Assembly: GCA_963836905.1 (NCBI GenBank)
Contig: CAWIKY010000003.1
Location: forward strand, 294,137-358,136
DNA: 64,000 nucleotides
Reading direction: 5' to 3'
Source of the DNA: CAWIKY01 sp963836905
GTDB taxonomy: Bacteria; Pseudomonadota; Alphaproteobacteria; Caulobacterales; Hyphomonadaceae
Shown here: piece after piece, positions 10,613 through 19,508 of the stretch
How positions within the stretch are numbered: position 1 is the stretch's first letter
Layout of the letters: each line of letters opens with the position of its first letter
Made by a program: the position numbers and the translations under genes
The notes under the pieces: generated by a model
What the model was told of the DNA's origin: nothing
Seen by the model: the letters and a program-made list of their open reading frames with translations, nothing else
Databases searched by the model: none

Positions 10613-11344
10613 ATGATCGAACTTGTCACGCATATGTGGATTGCGCTGGTCGGCGCAGCGATGGCTGGACTGCTCATTGGCTGGGCCTTGAGAGGTCTGA
10701 CGCGAAAGGCAGCGCCCCGCGCGAAGACTCCTGTTCAACCAAAGCCGATGGCGCAAGAGCGCCAGACACTGCGGGCTGACGATGTGCGAATAGCGGTGGC
10801 CCGCGGCGCAAAGGCCGAGAAGGATCTCTCCAGCGCGCAGAACCAGCTTCTCGTCGCCAACAAGCAGATCAGATTCCTACAGCAGGAAACCGGTCGTCTG
10901 AAGCAGCGTCTTGGCATAGCCCACGAAGCCCCGGTCGCGGAAAACGAAGAGCTGACCGCGCTCGAACAGGACGAGGAGCGGACCCGTCTGGTCTGGCGAA
11001 ACAGGTATCTGGAATCGCGTGTACGCCATTTGCAAGCGGCGCAGAATGATGCTGACCCCGTGAATGATCTCACGGATCAGGACGATGCGCAGAAAGCCAA
11101 GCTGGAATGGCAGGTACGATATCTTGAAAAGCGTATTGCGGACTTCGAAAAGAACGATCTCGATCTCGAAGCGGCCCCTGCAGGCGTACCTCTCGACCAG
11201 CCGCCAGTGACGCGAGCGGCGTCAGAGGAGACCGATGATACCCTGCCGGATGAACCGGAAATCGCCCGTTTGCGCTGGCGCAACCGCTATCTCGAAAGCC
11301 GTCTCAAATATATTGAAGGCAAGGAAGCCGATACCACGGCCTGA
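10613..11344 (+). CDS. Membrane-anchored coiled-coil protein with three 17-residue repeats
   Basis: A 243-residue protein I cannot assign to a named family. Residues 8-28 form one membrane helix, so it would be inner-membrane with most of it on one side. A coiled-coil region (about 65-100) follows. Then come three copies of a charged repeat: RLVWRNRYLESRVRHLQ (125-141), KLEWQVRYLEKRIADFE (163-179) and RLRWRNRYLESRLKYIE (219-235), separated by acidic, proline-containing linkers. Its start follows the BON/OmpA stop by 2 bases, so the pair is co-transcribed. The opposite-strand msrB stop abuts its own stop. Confidence 0.72.
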   Translation: MIELVTHMWIALVGAAMAGLLIGWALRGLTRKAAPRAKTPVQPKPMAQERQTLRADDVRIAVARGAKAEKDLSSAQNQLLVANKQIRFLQQETGRLKQRLGIAHEAPVAENEELTALEQDEERTRLVWRNRYLESRVRHLQAAQNDADPVNDLTDQDDAQKAKLEWQVRYLEKRIADFEKNDLDLEAAPAGVPLDQPPVTRAASEETDDTLPDEPEIARLRWRNRYLESRLKYIEGKEADTTA

Positions 11345-11911
11345 TCAGGCCGGGACAAAGATCAGCGCGACGCCGTTATTGCAGTAACGAAGCCCCGTCG
11401 GTCGCGGGCCGTCATCGAAGACATGCCCCTGATGGCTGAGACACCGGGCACAGTGATATTCCGTACGCTGCATGAAGAGCGTGTTGTCGGGTTTGGTAGC
11501 GATAGCATCAGGCAAGTGATCGAAAAAGCTCGGCCAGCCCGTCCCGGACTTGTATTTTGTTGAAGCCGCGAACAGCGGGAGTTCGCAGCCCTTGCACGCA
11601 AAGACGCCGTCCCGGGTCTCATCGTTCAGCGGGCTGCTGAAGGGCCGTTCGGTCCCCTCTTCACGCATGACATCGAAAGCATCCGCGCTCAGGCGCTCGC
11701 GCCATTCGTCTTCCGTGATGTTACGGAATGGACTGTCTGCATACATGGCTTGAACGGACTGGGAGGCGCTATTGCCCCCTTGTGTTCCAGCCTGACCGGC
11801 AGGCGAGGGCCCTTGCGGGGTTGCGCCGCCCGTTCGGGAGCAGGCGGCGGCAGCCAGACCAAGCGAGGCAGTGAGAAAGAAGCGGCGGGAAGTCAGTGTC
11901 GGTTGAGTCAT
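11345..11911 (-). CDS. msrB: Exported peptide-methionine (R)-S-oxide reductase MsrB
   Basis: A 188-residue protein. It opens with MTQPTLTSRRFFLTASLGLA, a twin-arginine-like signal, and the following AAAC could also serve as a lipobox. The catalytic domain shows both zinc CxxC pairs (ACKGCELPL and HCARCLSHQ), the substrate block KSGTGWPSF, GHVFDDGPRPTGLRYC with the catalytic Cys, and NNGVALIF. It reduces methionine-R-sulfoxide in periplasmic or envelope proteins. The TAT signal means it is probably folded before export. It is the only msr gene in the window. Confidence 0.92.
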   Translation of the reverse strand: MTQPTLTSRRFFLTASLGLAAAACSRTGGATPQGPSPAGQAGTQGGNSASQSVQAMYADSPFRNITEDEWRERLSADAFDVMREEGTERPFSSPLNDETRDGVFACKGCELPLFAASTKYKSGTGWPSFFDHLPDAIATKPDNTLFMQRTEYHCARCLSHQGHVFDDGPRPTGLRYCNNGVALIFVPA

Positions 11912-11983
11912 GACAATCAAATGCGCTCACCGGCCCGTAGTTTCCAGTTTTCAGGCTGCACAATTACGTGAACCGGGCATCGC

Positions 11984-12499
11984 CTATGGTTCATGGATCT
12001 CGCCCGTATCGTCCGACTGCATTTCCCTTTGGCGCATCGGCATCGCGTCGATGATCTCGTATACGGCATCGGCGGCCACCGGTGCATTTGACTTGTGTTT
12101 CACGTCGCCATCCTTTCCGATCAATACGAGTGCAAAAGCATCAGGGTTGACCCCGTAGGCAGTGCGCAGCGCTTTTGCATCAAGCTTTGTGGTTTCCAGG
12201 CCTGCGGGGAACACGCCGCTCACTACACCATCGCCGATCGCCAGAACGACCAGATCGCGGGCCGCCAACTCTGTCGGACGAAAATAGGCGACCTGTTCTG
12301 ACAGCTGCCTCGGCTCATGACGCGGCGTGGTACTGCCGAAAACGAGGATCACACGGTTCTCCCATTCGAACGCCGTCAGATCCTTTCCCGTGTCCTGTGT
12401 TTGATGCGTAGACGTGTCCTGATGCTGGTCTGCCATTGCGAGACCTCCTGTAAGACTGAAGAGATAGAGACCGAGAACAACGTGCAGGCTTCTGCTCAT
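11984..12499 (-). CDS. Periplasmic DUF4174 protein
   Basis: A 171-residue protein with a signal peptide (MSRSLHVVLGLYLFSLTGGLAMA). The DUF4174 core starts LTAFEWENRVILVFG and continues with ELAARDLVVLAIGDG and FALVLIGKDGDVKHK, a thioredoxin-like fold without a CxxC pair. The function is unknown; the family often accompanies oxidative stress genes, and msrB lies just downstream on the same strand (72 bases away). Ribosome site AGGAG. A 10-bp palindrome GTGTCGACAC lies at 12519-12528, 20 bases upstream. Confidence 0.8.
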   Translation of the reverse strand: MSRSLHVVLGLYLFSLTGGLAMADQHQDTSTHQTQDTGKDLTAFEWENRVILVFGSTTPRHEPRQLSEQVAYFRPTELAARDLVVLAIGDGVVSGVFPAGLETTKLDAKALRTAYGVNPDAFALVLIGKDGDVKHKSNAPVAADAVYEIIDAMPMRQREMQSDDTGEIHEP

Positions 12500-12737
12500 T
12501 TTCGGTGTCTCCTGACATGTGTCGACACGCTCTTAACGGACGAAGCGAGGAAGCGTTGCGATTGCCTCCTGTCGCAAAGCGGCTCTCTACCAGATCGAAC
12601 CCTGCAAACGGAATGTTTGGCGCTCTCCCGACCGACTGCCTTGAGACTGCAACAGGAATTTGACCCAAGAGGGTGACAGCGCAGGCGCTTCGCCTATGTG
12701 TTCAATCATCCGGAACTTAAAGACTGTGGGTGGCCTG

Positions 12738-13471
12738 ATGGCGTTCAAGACCTTGTCCCTTCTTATCGCGCTAGTGCTTTGCGCAGGCGTTCATCAGTCG
12801 GCGAGCGCTCAGAGCCTTGCGGGGGTGTTTGGACCTGGCGTGTATGAGGGAGATAAATCGGTCCAGTACCGCACTGCGTTTGTGCCGGAAGAGAATGGCC
12901 GCGATTTAAGATACGCTCACCGGTTTCACTATCAGCAGTCTTTGAACGGAGATTTCAGACTGCGGGGGGTTATCGTCGGAAGCGACACCGGTGCCGGAGA
13001 TTTCGAATACAGGTTTGTACAGGGCGAACTCCAGTGGGAGCTGACGCCCGAAGGGTCCAATGTCTGGAGTACGGGGCTACGGTTTGATGGCCGTCTGGCC
13101 GATGCGAACGCGCCCGATCAGGTTGGCGTAAACTGGACGAACCAGTTCGATTTTGCGCCCGACTGGCATGCCAGAGCGATCGTGCTCACGACCGTTCAGA
13201 TCGGTGATCGTGCGCGAGATGGAATTGGCTTGCAAACCCGCTTCTCTTTGCATCGTGCACTTGGAAACGGTCTTGGCCTGAATGCAGAACTTTTCAACAA
13301 TTACGGCTTCTCTGACGATTTTGGCAGCTTCGAGCAGCAGAACCACGCGCTGGGCCTGACCGCCAGCAAGAGCCTTGGCGGCGGATGGTCGGTTTATGGC
13401 GGCGGCATCTTCGGACTTCAGAAAACGCCGCCGATCAGGATTACAGGCTCTGGATCACCCGGTCCTTTTAG
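12738..13471 (+). CDS. Outer-membrane beta-barrel protein (frameshifted near the 3' end)
   Basis: A secreted protein of about 244 residues after repair. It has a signal peptide (MAFKTLSLLIALVLCAGVHQSASA) and many alternating strands such as LQWELTPEG, STGLRFDGRL and GLQTRFSLHRALG. The open frame from 12738 runs on to 13523 over the opposite gene, with a proline-rich tail unlike a barrel. Reading one base later from 13418 gives SENAADQDYRLWITRSF and a stop at 13469-13471. That is a classic last strand ending in Phe, and it stops just before the convergent gene at 13475. So one base is missing near 13416-13418. The ligand or role is unknown. Confidence 0.75.
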
Positions 13472-13474
13472 GTA

Positions 13475-13984
13475 TCAGCCGCCGGGTTTCAGAAAATCCG
13501 TTTTGCCGAGCGCGACGCCTTGATGGCGGAGCAGTGCATAGGCGGTGGCCGCGTGAAAATGCAGGTTCGGCACGATGAAGCCGATCAGAAACTCCTGGCC
13601 GGTCATGTGCATTGGCTCTCCACGGGTCGGAATTTTGAGCGTGACATCGCCATTGGCTTCAATGCCCTCATCGGACAAGCCCATGACAACCTCGAGCGCC
13701 TTTTCGCACCGGACGGCAAGCGCCTCGAAAGAGGTCTCGGTGTCCGGAAACGAAGGTGCGTCACTGCCCGCAAGCCGTGAGCCGCCGCGCGCGGTGATAT
13801 CGCAGGCAATCTGGACCTGGCGGCTCATCGGGAGCATGTCGGGAAAGAGCCTCGCATCCAGATAGTTCTCTTCCGGTGTCGATGTCGCCTCGGCATGCGC
13901 CGCAGCCTTGCGGAGGAAACTTGCCATCGAGCCAAGCGTTTGCCCGGCAGAGCTTTTCAGAAACGCCGAAAGATTGGTGGCCAT
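13475..13984 (-). CDS. DUF1993 family protein
   Basis: A 169-residue soluble protein starting MATNLSAFLKSSAG, chosen because AGGA lies 8 bases before it. It matches the DUF1993 family: PEENYLDARLFPDMLPMSRQV near residue 40, IPTRGEPMHMTGQEFL and IVPNLHFHAATAYALLRHQGV near the end. The family has a DinB-like four-helix bundle, and the histidines suggest a metal site, but no reaction is known. It converges with the outer-membrane protein gene. Confidence 0.88.
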   Translation of the reverse strand: MATNLSAFLKSSAGQTLGSMASFLRKAAAHAEATSTPEENYLDARLFPDMLPMSRQVQIACDITARGGSRLAGSDAPSFPDTETSFEALAVRCEKALEVVMGLSDEGIEANGDVTLKIPTRGEPMHMTGQEFLIGFIVPNLHFHAATAYALLRHQGVALGKTDFLKPGG

Positions 13985-14118
13985 GAACATATCCTTTATT
14001 GGTAAGGGTAAGGAGGTCGTAGCACCGTTCATCGCGGCAGCGTCAGGCTTATATTTTCACACCCAACTCTTGACGCGGCGCAGTCAGCATCGCTTTCCTT
14101 GTTTCAGGAGGACTCCCT

Positions 14119-15978
14119 ATGACTTACAGAAAACTGCTGGTGGGCGCGAGCGCGCTTGGCCTGGTCATGATGGCCGGTTGCGGCAACAACGCGAACATCT
14201 CGACACCCGTGGAAGCTGAACCGGCCGTTGAAGATGCACAGGCCGGGCCAACGGTCGAAGATGCGCGGGCCTTTCTGGCCGACGCCGAAGCTGAACTCGC
14301 TGCGCTCTCCAAGGAGATAGCGCCTGTTTACTGGGCTCAGGCAACGAACATCACCGACGAAACCAATGCGGCGGCTGCAGAAGCAGGCGCCCGCGTCACC
14401 AAGACCGCTGTGCGCCTTGCCAACGCCACGAAGCGTTTCAACGATGTCGAACTCCCGGCTGACCTGGCCCGCAAGATGCAGCGCCTGAAGTCGAACGTGA
14501 CGATCCCGGCCCCATCGAGCGAAGGTGCAGCGGAGGAACTTGCGGAGATCACCACTTACCTGGATGCCACCTATGGAACCGGGACCTTCACCTATAACGG
14601 CGAAACCCTGAACCTCGACCAGCTCTCCAATATCATCGAGCAGAGCCGCGACCCCGAAGAACTGAGGGCCGTCTGGGAAGGTTGGCGGACGATATCGGTT
14701 CCGATGAGGGACAGGTATGCTCGGATGGTCGAGATTGCCAATGAGGGGGCGCGCGAGCTCGGCTACTCCAGCCTGGATCAGATGTGGCTCTCCAAATACG
14801 ACATGCCTGCGGCGGATATGGAAGCCGAAGTCGACCGGTTGTGGAATCAGGTTTCACCGCTTTATGACGAGCTCCACTGCCATGTGCGGGCCGGTCTGAA
14901 CGCCTCGTACGGCGACGACGTCCAGCCGGCCAGCGGCCCGATCCGTGCTGACCTTCTCGGCAACATGTGGGCTCAGCAATGGTCGGGTGTCTATGATCTG
15001 GTGAAGCCGGAAACCGGCGGCGCCTTGCAATACGACGTCACCGAGAGGCTCAAGGAGAAGGGCTATACGCCGATCAGCATGGTGGAAACTGCCGAAGCCT
15101 TCTTCACCTCGCTAGGGCTTGCCCCCTTGCCGGAGACGTTCTGGGAACGATCAATGATCGTGCGGCCGCCGGATCGCGAAGTCGTCTGCCATGCGTCGGC
15201 CTGGAACCTCGACGACGAGGAAGACGTGCGCATCAAGATGTGTACCGAAGTCAATTCCGAGGACTTCCAGACCGTGCACCATGAACTGGGGCACAATTAC
15301 TATCAGCGGGCCTACAAGGACGTCGACTATCTCTACAAGGATGGCGCGCATGATGGCTTCCACGAAGCCATCGGTGATTTCATCGCACTCTCGATCACGC
15401 CTGATTATCTGGTCAAGATTGGTCTGATCGACGAGAGCGAAGTCCCCGGGACCGACGCCGACATCGCGCTACTGATGAACACGGCGCTCGACAAGATCGC
15501 TTTCCTGCCGTTCGCCATCACCATGGATAGCTGGCGCTGGAGCGTTCTGGCCGGTGAAACCGCGCCGGAAGACTACAATTCGGCCTGGTGGGAGAAGCGG
15601 CTCGAATATCAGGGTATCGTACCGCCCGGACCTCGCCCGGCCGATGGGTTTGACCCCGGCGCGAAGTATCATATTCCCGGAAACACGCCGTATCTGCGCT
15701 ACTTCCTGTCCTTCGTGATGCAATTCCAGTTCCACAAGGCGGCCTGTGACCAGGCAGGTTGGGAGGGTCCTCTCCACCGCTGTTCGATTTACGGCAATGA
15801 AGAGGTCGGACGCCGGTTCAACGCCATGATGGAAATGGGCGCCAGCGAACCTTGGCCCGATGTGCTGGAAACGTTCACCGGCACGCGGGAAATGGATGGC
15901 TCGGCAATCATCGAATACTTCGATCCCCTGATCGGATACCTGCGCGAGCAGAACAAGGATCGTGCCTGCGGCTGGTAA
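14119..15978 (+). CDS. M2-family zinc dipeptidyl carboxypeptidase (ACE-like), lipoprotein
   Basis: A 619-residue enzyme with a lipoprotein signal (MTYRKLLVGASALGLVMMAG, cut before the Cys of AGC). The catalytic motif VHHELGHNYY (HExxH, around residue 388) and the zinc-ligand Glu in FHEAIGD (around 414) fit angiotensin-converting-enzyme-type dipeptidases. The length is that of a single ACE domain. It would remove C-terminal dipeptides from peptides in the envelope. An ideal ribosome site (AGGAGG) precedes the ATG, and a strong terminator follows the stop at 16003-16034, so it is a single-gene transcript. Confidence 0.93.
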   Translation: MTYRKLLVGASALGLVMMAGCGNNANISTPVEAEPAVEDAQAGPTVEDARAFLADAEAELAALSKEIAPVYWAQATNITDETNAAAAEAGARVTKTAVRLANATKRFNDVELPADLARKMQRLKSNVTIPAPSSEGAAEELAEITTYLDATYGTGTFTYNGETLNLDQLSNIIEQSRDPEELRAVWEGWRTISVPMRDRYARMVEIANEGARELGYSSLDQMWLSKYDMPAADMEAEVDRLWNQVSPLYDELHCHVRAGLNASYGDDVQPASGPIRADLLGNMWAQQWSGVYDLVKPETGGALQYDVTERLKEKGYTPISMVETAEAFFTSLGLAPLPETFWERSMIVRPPDREVVCHASAWNLDDEEDVRIKMCTEVNSEDFQTVHHELGHNYYQRAYKDVDYLYKDGAHDGFHEAIGDFIALSITPDYLVKIGLIDESEVPGTDADIALLMNTALDKIAFLPFAITMDSWRWSVLAGETAPEDYNSAWWEKRLEYQGIVPPGPRPADGFDPGAKYHIPGNTPYLRYFLSFVMQFQFHKAACDQAGWEGPLHRCSIYGNEEVGRRFNAMMEMGASEPWPDVLETFTGTREMDGSAIIEYFDPLIGYLREQNKDRACGW

Positions 15979-16002
15979 GCTGGCAGACCCGCATCATGAC
16001 AG

Positions 16003-16034
16003 AAAACCCGTCGGTTCGCCGACGGGTTTTTTTA
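16003..16034 (+). terminator. Rho-independent terminator of the M2 peptidase gene
   Basis: The stem AACCCGTCGG/CCGACGGGTT with a TTCG tetraloop is followed by a run of T. It lies 25 bases after the peptidase stop codon. Confidence 0.9.
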
Positions 16035-16054
16035 TCTGCTGAACGGTAGAAGGA

Positions 16055-16582
16055 TCAGGCGAACTGCAAGGCGCGCGGTGCGCGAGAAGAAGAAGTGTGA
16101 TCAGTCCTCTCGGTTCCGATCACATGGTGCCTCGGCAGTGTTACGGCGTCGGCAGGCACTGATTCGTGACGGTCGTAGCACATTACGTATTGCGTACCCG
16201 TCGCCGTTTCCCGAAGCGGAAGTCGCATCCACCGGTGAATACTGTTTGCCGATACCGGTGTGAGCCCGCAGACAGGTGCACGCAACCGGCTGGCCTGTTC
16301 GAGAGCGAGCGTCCAGGCATCGCATTCGACCATCACGTGACTGACCGGAAGGCCGCGAACCTCGGCTCCAAAGACATCGCGCAGCATGCTGCCCGTCAAT
16401 CGGAAACAGAATTCGCCATCATCGAGTTGCTGGACTACCGACAGATGAGCGAGACAGAAGAACACGCCACGCGGGGAAATGTCCTTGCGCTCAGGCAGGC
16501 CCGCGTCGCCACACTTCGACGCCCAGTATTTCAGAAGCCGTGTCTGCTCACCTGAAATGGTCGCAATCCCGTCGCCCGGCAT
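16055..16582 (-). CDS. PAS_5 (PF07310-like) domain protein
   Basis: A 175-residue soluble protein starting at MPGDGIATISGEQ (GGGGAG upstream). The order LLKYWASKCGD, LPERKDISPRGVF, LAHLSVVQQLDDGEFCFRLTG and RMRLPLRE-like blocks fits the alphaproteobacterial PF07310 PAS family, usually about 170 residues, with no attached output domain. It may sense a small ligand or redox state. Nothing nearby shows its partner. A longer TTG-started reading to 16618 is possible. The palindrome ATTCGCGAAT lies near 16626, upstream. Confidence 0.78.
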   Translation of the reverse strand: MPGDGIATISGEQTRLLKYWASKCGDAGLPERKDISPRGVFFCLAHLSVVQQLDDGEFCFRLTGSMLRDVFGAEVRGLPVSHVMVECDAWTLALEQASRLRAPVCGLTPVSANSIHRWMRLPLRETATGTQYVMCYDRHESVPADAVTLPRHHVIGTERTDHTSSSRAPRALQFA

Positions 16583-16735
16583 CTCGTAAGCTCTCCCCGT
16601 TTCCCTGGACAGGGTCAACGTCTCTTAATTCGCGAATCGCGCCAAGAGGGAATATTGAAAAACACGCATATATTCTCAGGCGAAGAGTCAACCGACATTA
16701 AAACAGGGCCTTCGGATCGCGCAGAGTGGCGCCTT

Positions 16736-17158
16736 CTAGCGGCGCTGGCGGCTTCCCTGACCAAGACCCATCTTCTTGGCGAGCTCCGAGCGATGCTTGG
16801 CGTAGTTTGGTGCGACCATCGGATAGTCGTGTGGAAGGTTCCACTTTTCGCGGTACTCTTCCGGTGACATGTCATAACTGGAACGCAGATGACGTTTGAG
16901 AGACTTGAACCGTTTGCCGTCTTCCAGACAGATCAGATAATCGGGCGTGACCGACTTCTTTACGGACACTGCAGGCACCAGGTCCTTTGCTTCCTCAACG
17001 CTACCCGAATTACCCAGATCGATGAGTGCCGAATGCACACGCGTAATCAGTGACGGCAAATCGGCCATTTGTACGGGGTTATTGCCCACATACGCGGCAA
17101 CGATCTCCGACGTCATCTCCAGCGTATACCCTTGCTCGGTGGCACTTTCAGTGCTCAT
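16736..17158 (-). CDS. MucR/Ros-family transcriptional regulator
   Basis: A 140-residue DNA-binding protein starting MSTESATEQG behind AAGGA. The zinc-finger region DYLICLEDGKRFKSLKRHLR followed by YDMSPEEYREKWNLP is typical of MucR/Ros, with Cys-x-x-Asp in place of the second cysteine, as in many MucR proteins. The ending SELAKKMGLGQ also fits. MucR is a broad repressor that binds AT-rich, H-NS-like target sites and controls exopolysaccharide, motility and cell-cycle genes in alphaproteobacteria. About 258 bases separate it from the antiporter operon; I see no clear operator there. Confidence 0.93.
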   Translation of the reverse strand: MSTESATEQGYTLEMTSEIVAAYVGNNPVQMADLPSLITRVHSALIDLGNSGSVEEAKDLVPAVSVKKSVTPDYLICLEDGKRFKSLKRHLRSSYDMSPEEYREKWNLPHDYPMVAPNYAKHRSELAKKMGLGQGSRQRR

Positions 17159-17416
17159 TTCCATATCCTTATTCAACGGTTTTACGACACAGCCTGATTT
17201 CGTTTGCCAGTTTGGCATGAATTTTGGAAGTAAAAAAGGCTAAACCTGCAATCTGCAAGTCAGCCAAAGCAATGTAGGTCTTTAAAAGGACTTTACGCGC
17301 CTGACCGCATAACAAGGATAGGGTGGCTGATATAGTCCCTTGTTTCGAGCGCAGAACGCTCTCTCCATTCAAGACGCGAGTGACGTCTATCGAGGCTTTA
17401 CAGAATTGGTCAGTGA

Positions 17417-19165
17417 TTAAATGCCTGCAATCAAGGCTATGAAGAGAACGACACCAAGAACGATCGCTGTCCATACGGCCATCCCCGCTGAAACCGCACC
17501 GCGGCTGAGCAGGCTTTCAGGGCTGAAGGCCGACTCGATTTGTCGGTAAATACTGTTTGTCATGCGACCGGACGTTTGCGTCATGGCCGGGCCTAAACGG
17601 CTCCATACTTCACCGGCCCAGACAAACGAGCGGTAGCCCGGACGTCTGAAGAACCAGTCTGTGTCGAGCACGACCCCTCTTTTTTCCGGTGGGTAGAGGC
17701 GAATGCGATTCAGGAGAACGAAAGCAAAGGCGGCCAGCACGAGCAATTGCAGTTGCGTGAGAACATGCTCATAGGTCCATAAATCCTTGGCCAGGTACGC
17801 GTTCGCTTCCTGCTGAAAGGGCAGAATGTTGTAGAGCCACGCCGTTCCACCAAACATGGTCGGCAATCCGAGCCAGATGCACAGGAATGCACCAAGGCCC
17901 ATGGCCAGCAGCATGTTGAAAGGAGCTTCCTTGGGCCTGAGCCCGCTATCATGGCCGAAGAACGCGAAATACGGGATCTTGATGCCCGAATGTTCCAGCA
18001 CCCCTGCGGACGCAAAGAGAAGCATCAGCCAGATTATGGTGAGTTCTTCGCGTCCAACCGCACTCATCGTCATCGATTTGCCGGCAAAACCTGAAAACAG
18101 CGGAAAGGCCGAAATGGATGCTGCACCGATGATACAGAAGATCGCGGTTATCGGCATGGTACGATAAAGCCCGCCGAGTTCGCTGGCCTTTGTTGTTCCC
18201 ACCCGGTAGAGCACCGCACCCATCGTCATGAACAACAAGCCCTTGTACAGGATGTGGACGAAGGCGTGTGCCGCAGCACCGTTCAGGGCGAGGGGTGTGC
18301 CGACGCCAATGGCAACCACCATGAAACCGACCTGGTTGTTCAGGCTATAGGCCAGAACCTTGCGTAGGTCGTTCTCGATGACGGCGAAGAATACCGGGAA
18401 AACGCACATGATCGCGCCGATCCAGATCAGCGAATCTTCGCCCGGGAAGAGGCGCGCAAGAGCATAGACGGCCAGTTTCGTGGTAAAGGCAGAAAGAACC
18501 ACCGCCCCGATCACGGTCGCCTTTGAATAGCTGTCTTGCAGCCAGTTATGCAGGAATGGGAAGGCAGCCTTGATACCGAGCGCCACAAAGATCAGCCAGG
18601 CGCCCTTGTCCTCGAGCGATATCGCCTGCAACTCCAGTGAACCATTGTTCTTGAGGTAATAGGTTGCTCCATCAAGAAGCAGGACACCGGAGAGGATCTG
18701 AATGCCGAGATATCGCATCGCCGCCTTGTAGGCCGCTTTGGTGCCTGTCTTCAGAATAAGAAAGACCGACGAGACCGCGGTGATTTCCCAGAAGATGAAC
18801 ACAGACATCAGATCGCCGCAGAACACTGCGGCAATCGCCGCGCCGCCATAAATCAGCGCCATGGAATCCTGCAGCGCATCCTTGTTGTGCAAGGCATAAA
18901 TGGAGTTGAGGACCGCCGCGATAAGGAAAGCGAGACCGAACGGAAAGGACAGGCTGTCGACTTTGTAAAGAATAAGCTCCAGCTCGATGAAGTTCATCGT
19001 TGCCAGCGCAACGCCCTGTTCAGCCTGAGTGAGCGCAAGCATGGCCAGCAAGGGGCCACCGATCGTAACAATCCCGCGCAGGACTGTATTGCGGGCAACA
19101 TACGCAATCATCCCCGCGATAATGACGATGAAACCCGGATTTATCGTACCGAGAAAATCAAGCAT
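17417..19165 (-). CDS. Mrp-type antiporter, third MnhD/NuoL-like subunit
   Basis: A 582-residue polytopic protein, the last gene of the antiporter operon. It keeps the proton-pumping residues of NuoL/M/N-type subunits: the TM5 Glu in FIFWEITAVSS and the TM7 Lys in ALGIKAAFPFLHNWLQDSYSKAT. It also has LAYSLNNQVGFMV and HILYKGLLFM. The C-terminal ~100 residues add a long soluble stretch (DTDWFFRRPGYRSF) and a last membrane helix, a layout closer to the large MrpA/NuoL-like subunits than to MrpD. The start at 19165 overlaps the previous gene by 8 bases. It may stand in for the missing full-length MrpA. Confidence 0.88.
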   Translation of the reverse strand: MLDFLGTINPGFIVIIAGMIAYVARNTVLRGIVTIGGPLLAMLALTQAEQGVALATMNFIELELILYKVDSLSFPFGLAFLIAAVLNSIYALHNKDALQDSMALIYGGAAIAAVFCGDLMSVFIFWEITAVSSVFLILKTGTKAAYKAAMRYLGIQILSGVLLLDGATYYLKNNGSLELQAISLEDKGAWLIFVALGIKAAFPFLHNWLQDSYSKATVIGAVVLSAFTTKLAVYALARLFPGEDSLIWIGAIMCVFPVFFAVIENDLRKVLAYSLNNQVGFMVVAIGVGTPLALNGAAAHAFVHILYKGLLFMTMGAVLYRVGTTKASELGGLYRTMPITAIFCIIGAASISAFPLFSGFAGKSMTMSAVGREELTIIWLMLLFASAGVLEHSGIKIPYFAFFGHDSGLRPKEAPFNMLLAMGLGAFLCIWLGLPTMFGGTAWLYNILPFQQEANAYLAKDLWTYEHVLTQLQLLVLAAFAFVLLNRIRLYPPEKRGVVLDTDWFFRRPGYRSFVWAGEVWSRLGPAMTQTSGRMTNSIYRQIESAFSPESLLSRGAVSAGMAVWTAIVLGVVLFIALIAGI

Positions 19166-19508
19166 CGCGGGTGGTCTCCGGCGGTGTTTCCTGATCGTCG
19201 TAATAATTCTCGTCCCGGCCAAGAAGCTTTCGCAACGGCCAGCCGCTCAGGACAACGATGGCAAAAGAGGTGAAACCGAAAATGGCATAGAAGGCCGGAA
19301 ATTCGGCGCCTTCGATGTATTCATGCCGGTGCACGCCGAAATCGAGACCGATCAGGATAATCGACAGAAGCGCCATGCCGATGAAGATGAAATTCGGCGC
19401 ATGCCTGTGGCTCGTCCACCCGAACAGAAAATCGCCCGGAAGGCGTTTCGGCCGCGACGGTGCAATGACCGGATCCGGAGCCGCAGGCTTTTTCGCTTCG
19501 GTCGTCAT
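19158..19508 (-). CDS. Unassigned two-helix membrane protein in the antiporter operon
   Basis: A 116-residue protein with a proline/lysine-rich N-terminus, then two membrane helices (about 42-58, HAPNFIFIGMALLSIILIG; and 72-91, FYAIFGFTSFAIVVLSGWPL) and an acidic tail (RDENYYDDQETPPE). It overlaps the genes on both sides by 4 and 8 bases, so it is translationally coupled inside the operon and is probably a stable part of the complex. I do not recognise it as a standard Mrp A-G subunit. Confidence 0.82.
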   Translation of the reverse strand: MTTEAKKPAAPDPVIAPSRPKRLPGDFLFGWTSHRHAPNFIFIGMALLSIILIGLDFGVHRHEYIEGAEFPAFYAIFGFTSFAIVVLSGWPLRKLLGRDENYYDDQETPPETTRDA

